From: Moringa oleifera
Taxonomy: Eukaryota > Streptophyta > Magnoliopsida > Brassicales > Moringaceae
Direction of reading: 5' to 3'
Assembly (NCBI GenBank): GCA_021397835.1
Contig: JAJFZO010000889.1
Coordinates: 4,092,001-4,156,000 of the forward strand
DNA: 64,000 nucleotides
In this document: positions 1 to 11,563 of the stretch, piece after piece
How positions within the stretch are numbered: the stretch's first letter is position 1
How the letters are laid out: the number at the start of each line of letters is the position of its first letter
Position numbers and translations under genes: made by a program
Notes under the pieces: model-generated
Told to the model about the DNA's origin: nothing
The model's input: the letters and a program-made list of their open reading frames with translations, nothing else
Databases searched by the model: none

Positions 1-1286
1 TGGGTGCCATGCCCTAGTCCTTGTTGGATTAGCCCTAAAGTTTTAGGGTCATCTATGATTTATGGCATTTGGGTACTCCCAGATTTTGTTCCTCATTATC
101 AAAATGACACCACTAATGAAGCAAGCCCTAATAAAAGATTTGAAATACCCCAGTTCAAGATTGTGGAATAAAACCCTAGATATGATTAATTGAAATTAAT
201 GTTATGTGATTAAGTAAAATGTTTATTACAGTATTGATTTTAATTCAACTGCATAGTTTATACATAGATTACGCTTAATTATTATCTTTTGCTACTTCTT
301 AATAAATCATTGAACACTAATCATGGATTAATTGAAGCGACGCTGGTAATTAAGAGTAAGGAAAATTATAAGCTCAATTGAGTTGAACTATAGTTAACTT
401 GAATAAACCGACAAAAATCATGTGAAATTGTGAAATTATGTTCATTTATAATAAAGTATGATATGGTAAGCCGGGAACATTAATATATTGCAATTTGAAT
501 TCCAACGGTAAATTAAACGACATTACCGGTCATGTTGCTTAACCTAGAATCTCCATACCGACCAACCAAAAATAACAGAAATACCGGTCACTTGTTGATA
601 AATTTAATACAAATTTTGGAAAAATATAAATTAAAAAAAAGGATGATTAATTGATAATAGTATTACTATGAATCTAATGGTGATATTAATAAAAATAAAT
701 GTGATATATGATATTATTAATTATAGTTTGCCCTGTAAATTACTTGAAAATAGGAGGAAAAAGAAAAAAAAGTTAAAAAAACTTTATTATTATTATTATT
801 ATTCACAATGTTCTGGGTTAAGAATTGGAATATTTAACTGAAAATAAGGGGAAAAAAGTCAAAAAGTAAGGGACAATGAATTAAAATGGAAGGCTGAGAA
901 ACGGTGCGTTTGGGAGCCTGCTCTTTGAACAGACTGGGCGGAGGGTAGAGCGAAGGAGGGAAAACGAAAACAAGAGGGAGCCAACGCCCGAAAGACTGTA
1001 ACGACGATTATAGAGAGAGAAAGGCTTTCCATATAGAGAGAGAAAGCGCGTCTGTGGTTTAGAGAGAGTGAGAGAGTCATGCAAAGAGACAGGACACTGG
1101 GCCTTAGTTTTGAGGGGCATTTGCTCAGAGACTATGTAATTGGTTAGTAGCCATTCAATGACGCCTTACTGCCATACTTGTCTGTTCTTGAACTGTAATT
1201 ATGATTCCAGGATATGATTGGCAATTCCGCTATTTCCAGATAATTATCACATTTTAATTCTTATCGCGGAAGCCCACTAATCTCAC
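1..1286. other. Intergenic upstream region, AT-rich, with GA-rich promoter stretch
   Basis: No coding potential is visible. Positions 1-800 are AT-rich spacer with short A and T runs and a (TTA)n stretch near 785-803. From about 1010 to 1076 the + strand carries three spaced GAGAGA blocks (1011-1022, 1034-1046, 1060-1076), which look like GA-repeat promoter elements of the gene that starts downstream. The short frames here are low-complexity reads of these repeats on the other strand. Confidence 0.6.
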
Positions 1287-1293
1287 TATAAAG
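1287..1293 (+). promoter_or_regulatory. Putative TATA box of the RING E3 ligase gene
   Basis: The sequence TATAAAG lies in a pyrimidine-rich context, about 30 bp before a CT-rich stretch (1300-1340) that would suit a plant transcription start. The inferred leader exon ends at 1420, where a GTATAA donor follows. There is no transcript evidence, so the start site is an inference. Confidence 0.45.
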
Positions 1294-3001
1294 CTCTTAT
1301 TTTCTTTCCTCTTATTCTGCGCTCTCATTTCTCTTAGACAAGCGTTGATTTCTTGTCTGAGAGTTAAACTTGTTTTCTAGTCTTCTTCTCCTCTGCTCAT
1401 AGCTCTTCCCTCATCCGTCGGTATAAAACCCTTGTACTCCTTTATTGTTAAGTGAAGCATCATTGATCAAATGTCTGTTATCTTGTTCTTATGTTCGGTT
1501 ATACCTCTATGATGCTTTGTTATTGTGTTTGTTTGTGTACGCCTTTTTCTTCATATGGGGCTTGATTTTGTGGTCACAATATTTTTTTTGATTGTTTTGT
1601 TCAGTTTAATGTCTCCCTTCTGGTTTCTTCAATCTGATCAGACTTTTTCCAGTGTGTTTTAGTCAATCAATTTTAGATTATTGGTGTTTGGATGAGATGT
1701 GGTTGATACTTTGATTTTAGACTCAAAACTCACCAGTGAATTCGTTGATCAGTGAAGATTATTGTTCTCTTGGTTCAGTTTTTTTTTTTTTTTTTTCTTT
1801 TTTCCTTTTCTAAAAGTTCTAATCAAATTAGGGTTGATGAACCATTTTCAGGGATGCCTTATCAGCCAAGTGTGTGACGAAAACCATCTTTTAATCTTTT
1901 ATGCTTCAATGGTTTATAGTGTTCATAATCATTTGGAGCCTTTTGTTTGAAACCCCCTAATTGTTTATGGTTTATACCTTGACTCTTGCAACTAATTGTA
2001 CAAAAGTAACACCTTTCCCATTGGTTTATTCTTTTGGTGATTTATGGTTTTACAGAAGAAAAAAAAAAATCCTTCACTTCTTGTGAGTTGGGGTTAAATT
2101 GTTCGCTCTCTGGAGGCTAATCTTTGTTGCATTTCATTCTTTTATATTCCATCTTAGAGATTTACAAGCCATTCTAAAATAACTGTATTTAGCTTCTTGG
2201 TCAAAAGATTTTTTTTCTTTATGGTTTATGGCATAGAACTACATCTTTGAGATAATCACAGAAAGGATGTTGATAAAGCCTTTCTTAATATACCCTAGAT
2301 TTTGGTGATTACATCACCAATATTTTCATGAAGTACGTTGATTGAGAGATTTTGAGGTTGATTTTTGCTCTTAATCAAGAGATCTGTTTATTTCTTTTCT
2401 AAGTTTGCTCTTTTCATTTTTTCTCTTCAATCTTCATTCTAAATCTTGATGATTTATGTTTCCAATACTTTCATTAATAGTTTTTGTCAAGGTTTCATTT
2501 TTTCTTGTTGAGGGAAAAATAAGGACATTTTTCATTTGATTTTCTCCCATCATGTTATTTCTTGTGTATCGAAACACTTTGTTTCAAAAGGTCTCCAGAA
2601 TTTTGTGTTTTAGGGCTGGATCTTGGGATTTTAGATTCGGAGAGATGTTTTTTGATGCTGTTGTTTTACTTTAGTTGTTTTCAGCCCCTATATCACTATA
2701 AATTCTTATGGTTGGAAGCTCTTGTTTCATTGTGGTTCAATTTAGATCTTTGAGACTATACATGGCAAAGATGTATGTTTTAATTTTGTTTTATTTTCGT
2801 ACTTTTGTCTGGTAGTTGGTGACTTGTGATACATTCCTTTATATATTCTTCCATTCAAAAGTTCTTAGCTCCTTATCATTGCGGGCTAGATCTTTGTGAG
2901 TAATCACAAGCAAGATGTTCAACTTTTTGATTTTCTTTTTCTTGTTGTGTTCATTTCGATATTCCCTTATCAAATTTTGTTTGTTTGTGTGCTTGTTTAT
3001 A

Positions 3002-3004
<3 letters not shown>

Positions 3005-3038
<34 letters not shown>
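3005..3038. repeat. (TC)n microsatellite
   Basis: An uninterrupted run of about 17 TC units inside the leader intron of the RING gene. Probably length-polymorphic. Confidence 0.9.
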
Positions 3039-3042
<4 letters not shown>

Positions 3043-4363
3043 GATTCTATCTGATTTTTTGTTCCATTGATGATTTCTTCTTCAAGTTCTCAACGAAAGA
3101 TTTTGAACTTAGAACCCGATGAGTTTTTCTTAGCAAACAACAAGAAGTGTAACTTATGATTATTTATGCTTGTGTATGAATGACTTCTTGGCTAGCACTC
3201 TTGAAACTATTGTGGAAATTTTCATGTTAAAAAAAACCTCTTTGGTCCCCTGTTTTGAATTTATACATCTTATTGGATATAGCTACTCCTTCCTTCTTGA
3301 ACTTCTTGCTTATAATACCAGGTTAGATCAACCTCACCAATAGCGAGAAGGGTCTCTTTTTACTCAGTTTTCCGTATGAAATGAATGAATGTTTATTTTT
3401 TATATGCATATTTATCAGCATTATAGATTCATGCATCATGTCAAGCTTAACCAGTGCATATGTTGGTTAGTTATCAGCCTTGCATTCATGTGGGCTTGTG
3501 TCAAATATCTTGATATTTACATATAGATCTTCGAACTTACTCCTCCTATCAACAGACCTTCATATAACTGGTTTGTTTTTGCAGACTTTAAAACATTTAT
3601 GTTATGTTGTTGAGACTTGTGAGAGGAAAGGCATTTGTTTTTGTTAACCTATTCATTTATGTTTGGTGCTTTCACTTTTTGTATCTTTTCTGTACTCTAT
3701 TAAACTATTTCATATATGTCTCAATGTTTAACCTTCTTTTAATTGAATTATCAATATATTATCTCATAAGCTTCCACAGTTACTCAGCATTTTATAGGGG
3801 CAGCCATGAATTCATGTTAGTATAAGGCTAGAAGATCTTAGATTTCCCGAGGGACTCTTTTGTTGACATCATAAAACCATTCTGATGTTAAGTCTTCATA
3901 CACACATTGTATGGCCATTGGAAAGTTTACGTTTTTGGCATTTTTGTTTTCTTGCATCAAGCTTAGGTTTGAACAACGATTGTTTTGGGGGATCCCTTCT
4001 TGGCTTTTTTTTTAATGGAACTTTCTTGTCATGATACAATTTCTTTCCATCTTTCCCTAAATTTGTGGGTTATTTTCCATAAGAGTTTTAAAAAAATGCA
4101 TTTTTTTGCAAGTGCTTCACATGGTCACCTGTAAGTTCCTCCATGCATACGTAGACATGCATTTATATTTCTATCTAAGTGTATGCAAATTTTACTGGTT
4201 ACATCTTTGAAGCCAATGGTCAAAACCGTAAGCATCAATTTCACTTGTTTATTTAGATCTTATTGCTCATATCCTCTTATAATGATGAGGCATCTTCCTT
4301 TCTTTATAAATTTTTCTTTGTTGTTAAAGCTTAATGGTTGACAGTAGCCACAGAAATGGACCG

Positions 4364-4366
<3 letters not shown>

Positions 4367-4394
<28 letters not shown>

Positions 4395-4412
4395 ACACAT
4401 ACACACGTACAC
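4367..4412. repeat. Compound (TC)n(AC)n microsatellite
   Basis: TC repeats run directly into AC repeats with interruptions such as ATACAC and GTACAC. It lies in the leader intron of the RING gene. Confidence 0.85.
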
Positions 4413-7021
4413 CCACGCACACTCGGGCACACATGAAACTATCTTTATGTAGTTTTTTCTAGTGTCTTGTCTGCTAGTCATTTTCCATGGATATCAACTC
4501 TAAAGTTTATATGTTAACTGTGGTACATGATTGTTCATGGGAAAATCTTTGGACCTAGTAACATGGCAGTCATGATTAATCTCATATTTATAGTTCATGT
4601 TGGCTATTTAAGTCTTCTTATAAGTAAATATTCTCATATGTAACCCAGTTGGAAACCAATGTTTGAGGAGAGTTTCTTCTTTTGATTCTCGCAGAAAGGT
4701 TCTGTTGCATTTCTTCTGAGAAATTATTTCATGACTTCCTTTAAATTCTAAACTGTAGACTATGCTTACCATGCTTGTGGTAGTGATTTCATATCATAAT
4801 GTCACGTGTCCACTTTTGGTTTGGGTTATGTACTTCGAATTGTTAAAGGTGGTCATGCTGCTCTGGGTTGATCACATTGGTTGTTTTAAATGATTTTGCG
4901 TTAAATATCCTAGATATGCATAATTATTGCATAAATTGAGAGAGAACTTTCTCATTTTATCTTGCCATCTTCTCTTTTCTTCTATTAAAGTTTTACCTTT
5001 TCTGCGGCTGCTTCAAAATATTCTTAGTTTTATCTGCCATATTTGTTTTCTTAGCACTAAGTCGAGATTGTTCTTTCACTAAAAAGAAAAAAAAAAAAAC
5101 TTGAGGTTACTTATTTGGGATTAATATGACTTAATCTTCTACCTATTTTCCTTCAAATTTCCCTTTATAATATTTAATTACTAGTTTTGTGTTACTTTTT
5201 CTTCCATGGAAACATTCAACATTTTAAGTCTTCTTATGAAGAATTTGGACACCTAATCATGTTTACCTAGATGTTTAGGGAATATACAGACAGCATTTCA
5301 TTCTCATAAACTTCAGTGAGTAGTTATTCCTATTTTATAGTTCAGAGGTTAGTGATTTGACTTCCTTTATATCTTTGCTTTTTAGTGTTGAGGACAATAG
5401 TGCTGGGATTGTATTCTAGGTTGCAAGTAATATTATTAATTATTAGACTTGACCTGGAGGTTAGAAATGAAAAATTCTTGAATTGTCACGTAAAGATGTC
5501 TGTGGTTGCACATGGATACTTGTCGCTGTTTCTTGGAATATAACTTGTTAGTCTTTCCAATTCTGTTTGCAATGATCATTGTTGATTCACAGCCACTATA
5601 CCCTGCTTATTTGTTTCTGATCTCAGCTTAGTTTGAAGTCTATTATTTTCACATCAAGTAATAAGGAGAAATCAATCAAATCTGAGAAAGGTTCTTTTAT
5701 ATAGACGGTATACACTTGTGTTTTTTCTATTTATGAGTATGTCTCTGTGTTTGTTTAGCCATTTCTGTTCTCCTTGTGGTGTCCTTACATGATGTGTAGG
5801 TTCTTAGATTTTGCTTTCTTTATCTCCTGGACATTAAAGTGGAGTGTCAATATTGAATGTAGAAACTTTAAGGAATGGGTTCCACAGCTAATGAAAGTAA
5901 CAGAAACATGTTATTGGGTTATGAATTTTAACGTCATGTCAATTCAGATTATGATGCTGTAGAAATATTTGCACTCCACTTCTGCTTTTGACTCTCCACA
6001 GTTTCAGTCATTGAACTTCACAAACTCACTGAAAACTGGACTTCAAGAAGATGAAAAGCCAAGAGCCTTAGGCCTATCAAATACTATAAGAGTTTGTTTA
6101 TTTTCAAAACCTGTCAAATAATTGGTAAACATAGTAGTTTGCATTAAGATATTCATTTCATGTTAATGCAGTGATCTTACTCTAGGGATATTAATGTCAT
6201 GTTATTTTATTGATAGTAAAGGCAAAACAGTTTTGGAGTGCTTTCTCAATAACTTGGGAACCCTAGTCTTAGGACTGAAGTGGTTTCTAGTCTGGTTGAT
6301 GCATAAGGGAGGCAGGGTAGCTAAAGAACACGAGTGAGGTAGAAGGGATAATAATTGTGTTGGGTTTTGTTTCCCAGGTTCTAGGGGGCATCATTGTACA
6401 CACTTGAAAAGAAAATTACCTCATGAATATGCTGATTTGAGAGTTTTGAGATCATTGAGTTGGAGATGGTTAATGAAGGCGATAGATGGTGTAAAGGATG
6501 TCTTTTTGAAAGTCTTCTCAGGAGAGCATATCAAATATACTTGTAGACTTGTTAAGTGAATTATATGTTCACATCATTTAGATATAAGGTATTTGAGATG
6601 AAGGACTACAGAACTAGGCTCAAGAGGCAATGGGGCTGGGTGAGCTTCGAATATTTAAAAATCTCACTGGGAAGGACAAAATGCATAAGGAAGATCTTTG
6701 AAGTTTGTATAATAAGCAATAGAAAGTTGATGCAACTGGGAGCATGCGCTTTTACATCTTTTTCAACATTTAGAAGAAAGTGTCTCAGCTTTTCTTCGTG
6801 TTTGTGCATGAAAGTTTTTGTTCTTGTTGTGGAAATTCTGATTCTGATACACTTACAACCGTGTAAATTTTTACATGCTTTACAGTTTTAATCCACTAAA
6901 GCAGATGTGCTCAAGTCTAATTCTAACATAGCTTGTCTATTGCCAGGTTTGTGGAGAAGCTGTACTTCTAGAGGGACGTCGGTTGATTATTGGCTGCTGA
7001 AGGGAGTATTTATTTCTAATC

Positions 7022-10000
7022 ATGCAAGGTCAAGGCAGTCCCTCCAAGCCCTTCGAGGAAGCTGTTAGTTTTTTTGGTGGGCCCAGTGTCAACAATCTTG
7101 GGTTGGAACAGCAGAATATGGCTCTTGATGCTTCAGCTCATAATGAAAGTACTGTCTTGGATTTGCTGGGTGAATCCAGTTCCACTGTGAACAACCGGAA
7201 CCGATTCAGTTTTCAGCAATTACTTAATGAAGGTGACTGGGATTCTGCCCATGGTGAGCATGCTGGAGGTGGACGGAGGTCTGCAGGAGGGCAGCCTGAC
7301 CAACACATTGCATCTGCTGAAGAGAGTCTTGATCTTAGTCTGAGTAATGATCATATGAGAAATGGAAATCTTGATCTTAATTTGAGTAATGGTCGTGCGA
7401 GAAATGGACAATCATCTCTTCAAGGAGCCAGTTCAGGTGCTCTTGAGCTGTGCTTAGACCTGAATGCAACATTTGAAGATAATCAAAATGAAGCCAATCA
7501 GTGTATGGGGAAAGGACTGTCCCTAGTTCAGTCAGGTGGCTCAGAAATTGGTCAAACTGCATCTCACACAAATTCTTCTAGCCCAATCATAATTTCTTCT
7601 GGAATTGCAGGATATGTGGTGGAAGATAATGAGGGCATGGAGAATGCTGGTCGGCGTCTTTCCTGCAAAAGAAGAGCACCTGAAGATGCTTCTGGCCAAT
7701 TGTCTGCAGGTGGTAGTTCTAGCTCTGCAGAGCAAGCAGGAAATCATGAACAGCAAGCTGGATATACTGAACAGCATGCTGTGACTGGCCAAGCCAATGC
7801 CAGTGGCAGCTCAAATATATTGGCTTCCTGGAACAGTCAGCTGAATGTCAATCAATCAGAAGAGGTGAATACTGGATTTAGAGCCAGTATGCAATTAACT
7901 CCTGTCATGCATCAAGTTTCAGGTATGGCAGAAATTTCAAGTGGTGTGGGAGTGGCTGAACAATCTGGGAACTTGTACAGAAATCTTCGTCTGAGAACTG
8001 CAAACCAACTGGATGTTATACCAGAGAATTCATCAACTTGGACACCAGGGATTTCTAACATACAATCATCAAATCAGCCAACGAGATTATTCCTGTTTGA
8101 TCAATTTCCGAACACAAGTTCAGGGCTTCGGGCACCTTTCTTTGGAACTTCTGTGCAGCCTGCCGTGCCTCCCATTCTGCAGCATGCCGTGCAGTCTGTT
8201 GTGCAGCCCACCGTGCATCCAGCTGTGCAGCCTGTTGTGCAAATTCGGAATTCTTCTCAAGCTCTCCAACGTTTCCTGTTGAATGGGTCAAGCACTTCAG
8301 CTGTTGGTGTGCCAACTACCTTTTCTGCTGGTGCCACCAATAGAGGAGATGCTCTGCGACTAGAAGAGAACTTAAGGAACCATGCTAGAAACATGATGCT
8401 TCCTTCTGAATTTCAAAGGAGGAACTGGGCGCAGATGCCATATACCTTGAACTGGGTCAATGGAAACATGAATATTCCTAGAGATGTTGCTTCAACTCCT
8501 CGAAATGGCTCCAGTTCAGGTGTTCGTTTACCATCTGCTATCTCTGGCTTTTCTCAGGCCAACGCGGCTGAAGAATACGTACAAAGAATGACACCTTTCG
8601 TCAGTCAAGCTGCACGTCAGTCCAACATTGAAGAATATTTACAGAGAGTCGCCAATGTTAATCGCTCTGAAGGTCGGTCAAACCGATCTGAAGAATATGC
8701 ACAGAGAGTTGCAGAAATTGTCAATCGCTCTGAGCGTCAGCCAAACCCGGCTAGGAGGGTGGCAGATAATCGCTCTGAATTAGAGCGTTTCCTGACTGGA
8801 GAATATGCCCGGAGAATGGGGAACCTTGCAAATAGACGCAGGCAGACTGGTGGAGAGGATATTGATGGTCCTGTTAGAAATGGCAATGCTAGGACTTCTC
8901 AAGCACCTCTGAGGTCCGTGATGGCAACAAGAGCTGAAAGACAACCTGGTGATTATGAAATAGCTGGAGTTGTATCTCCAACTGCTGGTCCAAGGACGAG
9001 GAGCAGACTGTTATCTGAGGTATGCTCTCAAACTTTACTCTTTGCTTTAATTGTATTCTTGGAAAATGCCCTTCGTGTCCGTGAGAAACCAATGAAGCTT
9101 CTCTTCTGAAACTGCTAACCTTCACAATCGTATTACCTGGGAATAAGATAACTTTAATCAATGCACATATCACGAGATTATTAGATGGAGGAACTGGCAC
9201 AAAAGTAGGTTAGGTTGTTTTTGCTTCTATTTTGTGCTTCCTTTCTTTTGTCTTTTTTCTTTTTTGGGTGGTGAGAAGAGGGGGAACAAATATCCGACCT
9301 GAGAAATAAAATTTTTTCTTTGGTGTGCCAGAGAGGGGGATCTCTTCCCTTTTAAGACAACCTTATAAAATAGATGGGGAAAGTGGGAAAAGGCCCCTAT
9401 GTATATTTAATGGATAGCTAGTAGTATGATAATAACTGTGGAGATGGAGATAACTATAGGGAAGTGTTACTGCAGAGATTGAGTGTTTGATTGAGTCTTA
9501 CTGAAGGAGAAGGGTTTCATTTCAACAACTTGTGGAAATCTTTGACGGGAGAGCTTCAAATCCTTAGGCTATATTTTTTAGAACACTGAGAATATGACCT
9601 TTTATAGGACCATGAAACGTTAGGTTGCCTAGCAACATTCTTTATATGTCTTCAGCATGCTCCAAGTATTATAGAGTAATACTCATTAAGTCAATGGAAT
9701 GTATAAGTGTACTAATTTTAGAATTATTGGACCAAAATAGGCCTTCTAATTTGGCTTAATTACCAAGGGTGAACACTCAGCCACGGAATGGAATAGGGAT
9801 CCTTTTTCTGCTTCTTTTATTTCTGTTGTCATATCCTTTGGTGATTCCCTATTGAGCCTTCGTCTAGTAAATAACATGGTACTTTTCATCTCTCTTAAGT
9901 GCCTTCAAGAAATATACTAACTTTTTTCCACTGGATTTTCCGTTCTCATCTACCTGTGAACACCAGCAGACATTATGCCCATACACCTTCACTTTTTGTG

Positions 10001-11563
10001 GTCCATCATCCCAGGTTGAATAGTGCAAGGTCTACCTAATTACCAGTAAATCCTTCAGGAAATTAAGACTTCAGAAGTGATGCTCTAAAAGAAAGTTGAG
10101 AAACAACTTATCCCTCCTCCATTCCATATGTTGTCAAGCTTTTATTTGTCCTTATTTCGGTACTAAAGCACATTCAATATTAGCACTAAGTTATGAAGGA
10201 TAAACTCAAAAACTAAAAATATTTTCTCTACCAAATAAGCTTTTATGAACTCTTTATCACTTACTGCAGTGCAGTTTGTTCAGGAAAGAAGGGTGTTCTA
10301 GTTTATGATGATTGTAAAGGGGTGTTTTTATGCATCAATAGGTGCTGCTATTGTCATGCAAAATATATATATAGAACTTTTCTTAAAACACCTCTCCGCT
10401 CTGCTTTTTTATCCTTTGCTTCTGTTAAACTGTTTTGTCTGGCTCTTATACCATAAGAAGAAGAGACCTTAATTTCTCTTATTTTTGCTAACAGATTTAC
10501 GATTCCTTGGGAGCTCCACACAGGGGTAATACTCGCTCTGAGGTAGGCTTTTATTTAACTTCTGTGTATTATCACTAAATTCCACATTTGCTTTGAATGG
10601 ATGAGTCTTTTGTGTTTCCTATTAGCTTTCTATAAAAACTGTCATATTAATTGCTGGTTTTATCTGGACATAACTCTAGATGGGAATAACTTACAAGAAG
10701 ACATGACTGTCACGTTGATTTAATGATTTTTGCATTTTGGCACTGAATATAAAGGAAAATGTTAATTTATTTGCTTTAAATATGTCAAGGATTAATACAT
10801 GTTTTGGATGTATGATTGCATGGCAGGATGTATTGATTATTGATCGTACAACATTCTATTCCATGCATGAAGATGATGATGCCCACGGAGATATGCGTCT
10901 TGATGTTGACAATATGTCTTATGAGGTAATAAAAAGGAAAAGATAAATGGATTTAATGGCAATCCTTTTAGCTAAGAAAAGTAACCAAAATAGTAAAAAT
11001 GCCAGCTAGAAACCTTTTTGTTTCTTTCATTTATTGTGTGTAATTCTTCCTATATTGTGATTTTGAGTTTCAGGAGCTGCTGGCCCTGGAAGAGCGCATT
11101 GGAAATGTTTCCACCGGATTAACTGAGGAATTTGTCTTGGAAAATCTGAGCCAGCGAAAATATAAAGCTGGAGAAGAAGCTGATCCATGCTGTATCTGTC
11201 AGGTAAGAGTTGCCTTGTTCCTTGAGGAAATAGAGGAAGCTGATCCAGTTCTTAGTTGATTATAAAGGCAGATTATTAATAATAGTTTGTTGGTTAGGCC
11301 ATTTTCCTAACTGTTTTCCTTTTAGCTCTCTTCTATACCTCATATACACTTAGTGGTTACATCCAGGGAGTCTCATGAATTCTTTCTTTTTCTCTTTTTT
11401 TTTTTTTTTCCACAACCATTTGCAGGAAGAGTATGCAGAAGGAGATGACATTGCGGACCTAGAATGTGGGCACCAATATCACACCAAATGCATTAGCAAG
11501 TGGTTGGTGCGAAAAAATTCTTGTCCCATTTGCAAGAAGACTGGGGTAACTGCCAGAAAGTAA
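7022..11563 (+). CDS. RING-H2 E3 ubiquitin-protein ligase, MBR1/MBR2/RHG1A-like
   Basis: Probable ubiquitin ligase that recruits an E2 through its C-terminal RING-H2 finger; substrates cannot be read from sequence. The coding exons are 7022-9019, 10495-10542, 10827-10925, 11074-11202 and 11426-11563. All junctions are phase 0 and the product is 803 aa. The first exon encodes a long disordered, Ser/Asn/Gln-rich region with the FFGGPSVNNLG start typical of the RHG1A group. It contains a Val-Gln-Pro-type repeat (about residues 378-407) and EEYxQR-type repeats (about 517-605). The finger starts at Cys754 (CCIC, then CGHQYHTKC, then CPIC) and ends eight residues before the stop, as in MBR2. No ATG precedes this start in the inferred leader. 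Retention of intron 1 would add about 30 codons and remove the finger. Arabidopsis MBR1/MBR2 promote turnover of PFT1/MED25, but that role here is only analogy. Confidence 0.9.

Larger units (their letters stand above)
1320..6946 (+). other. Inferred 5' UTR exon (about 1320-1420) and 5.5 kb leader intron (1421-6946) of the RING gene
   Basis: The leader exon is inferred from the TATA box and a donor at 1421 (CG before GTATAA). The acceptor at 6941-6946 (TTGCCAG before GTTTGTGG) opens the exon that contains the start codon. The whole interval is strongly T-rich on the + strand, as expected for a plant intron in sense orientation. I see no exon-like open frame in it; the 111-codon frame at 6556-6891 has no family resemblance. 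It holds dinucleotide repeats at 3005-3038 and 4367-4412. No ATG lies in either inferred leader segment (1320-1420, 6947-7021), so scanning should reach the main start directly. Confidence 0.5.

Noticed and set aside
881..1120. Two minus-strand frames rich in Ser and Leu
   Set aside because: They are reads of the GA/CT repeats in the promoter of the RING gene.
6556..6891. 111-codon frame on the + strand inside the RING gene leader region
   Set aside because: It is T-rich, intron-like sequence just upstream of a good acceptor; no family signature and no downstream splice partner in phase.
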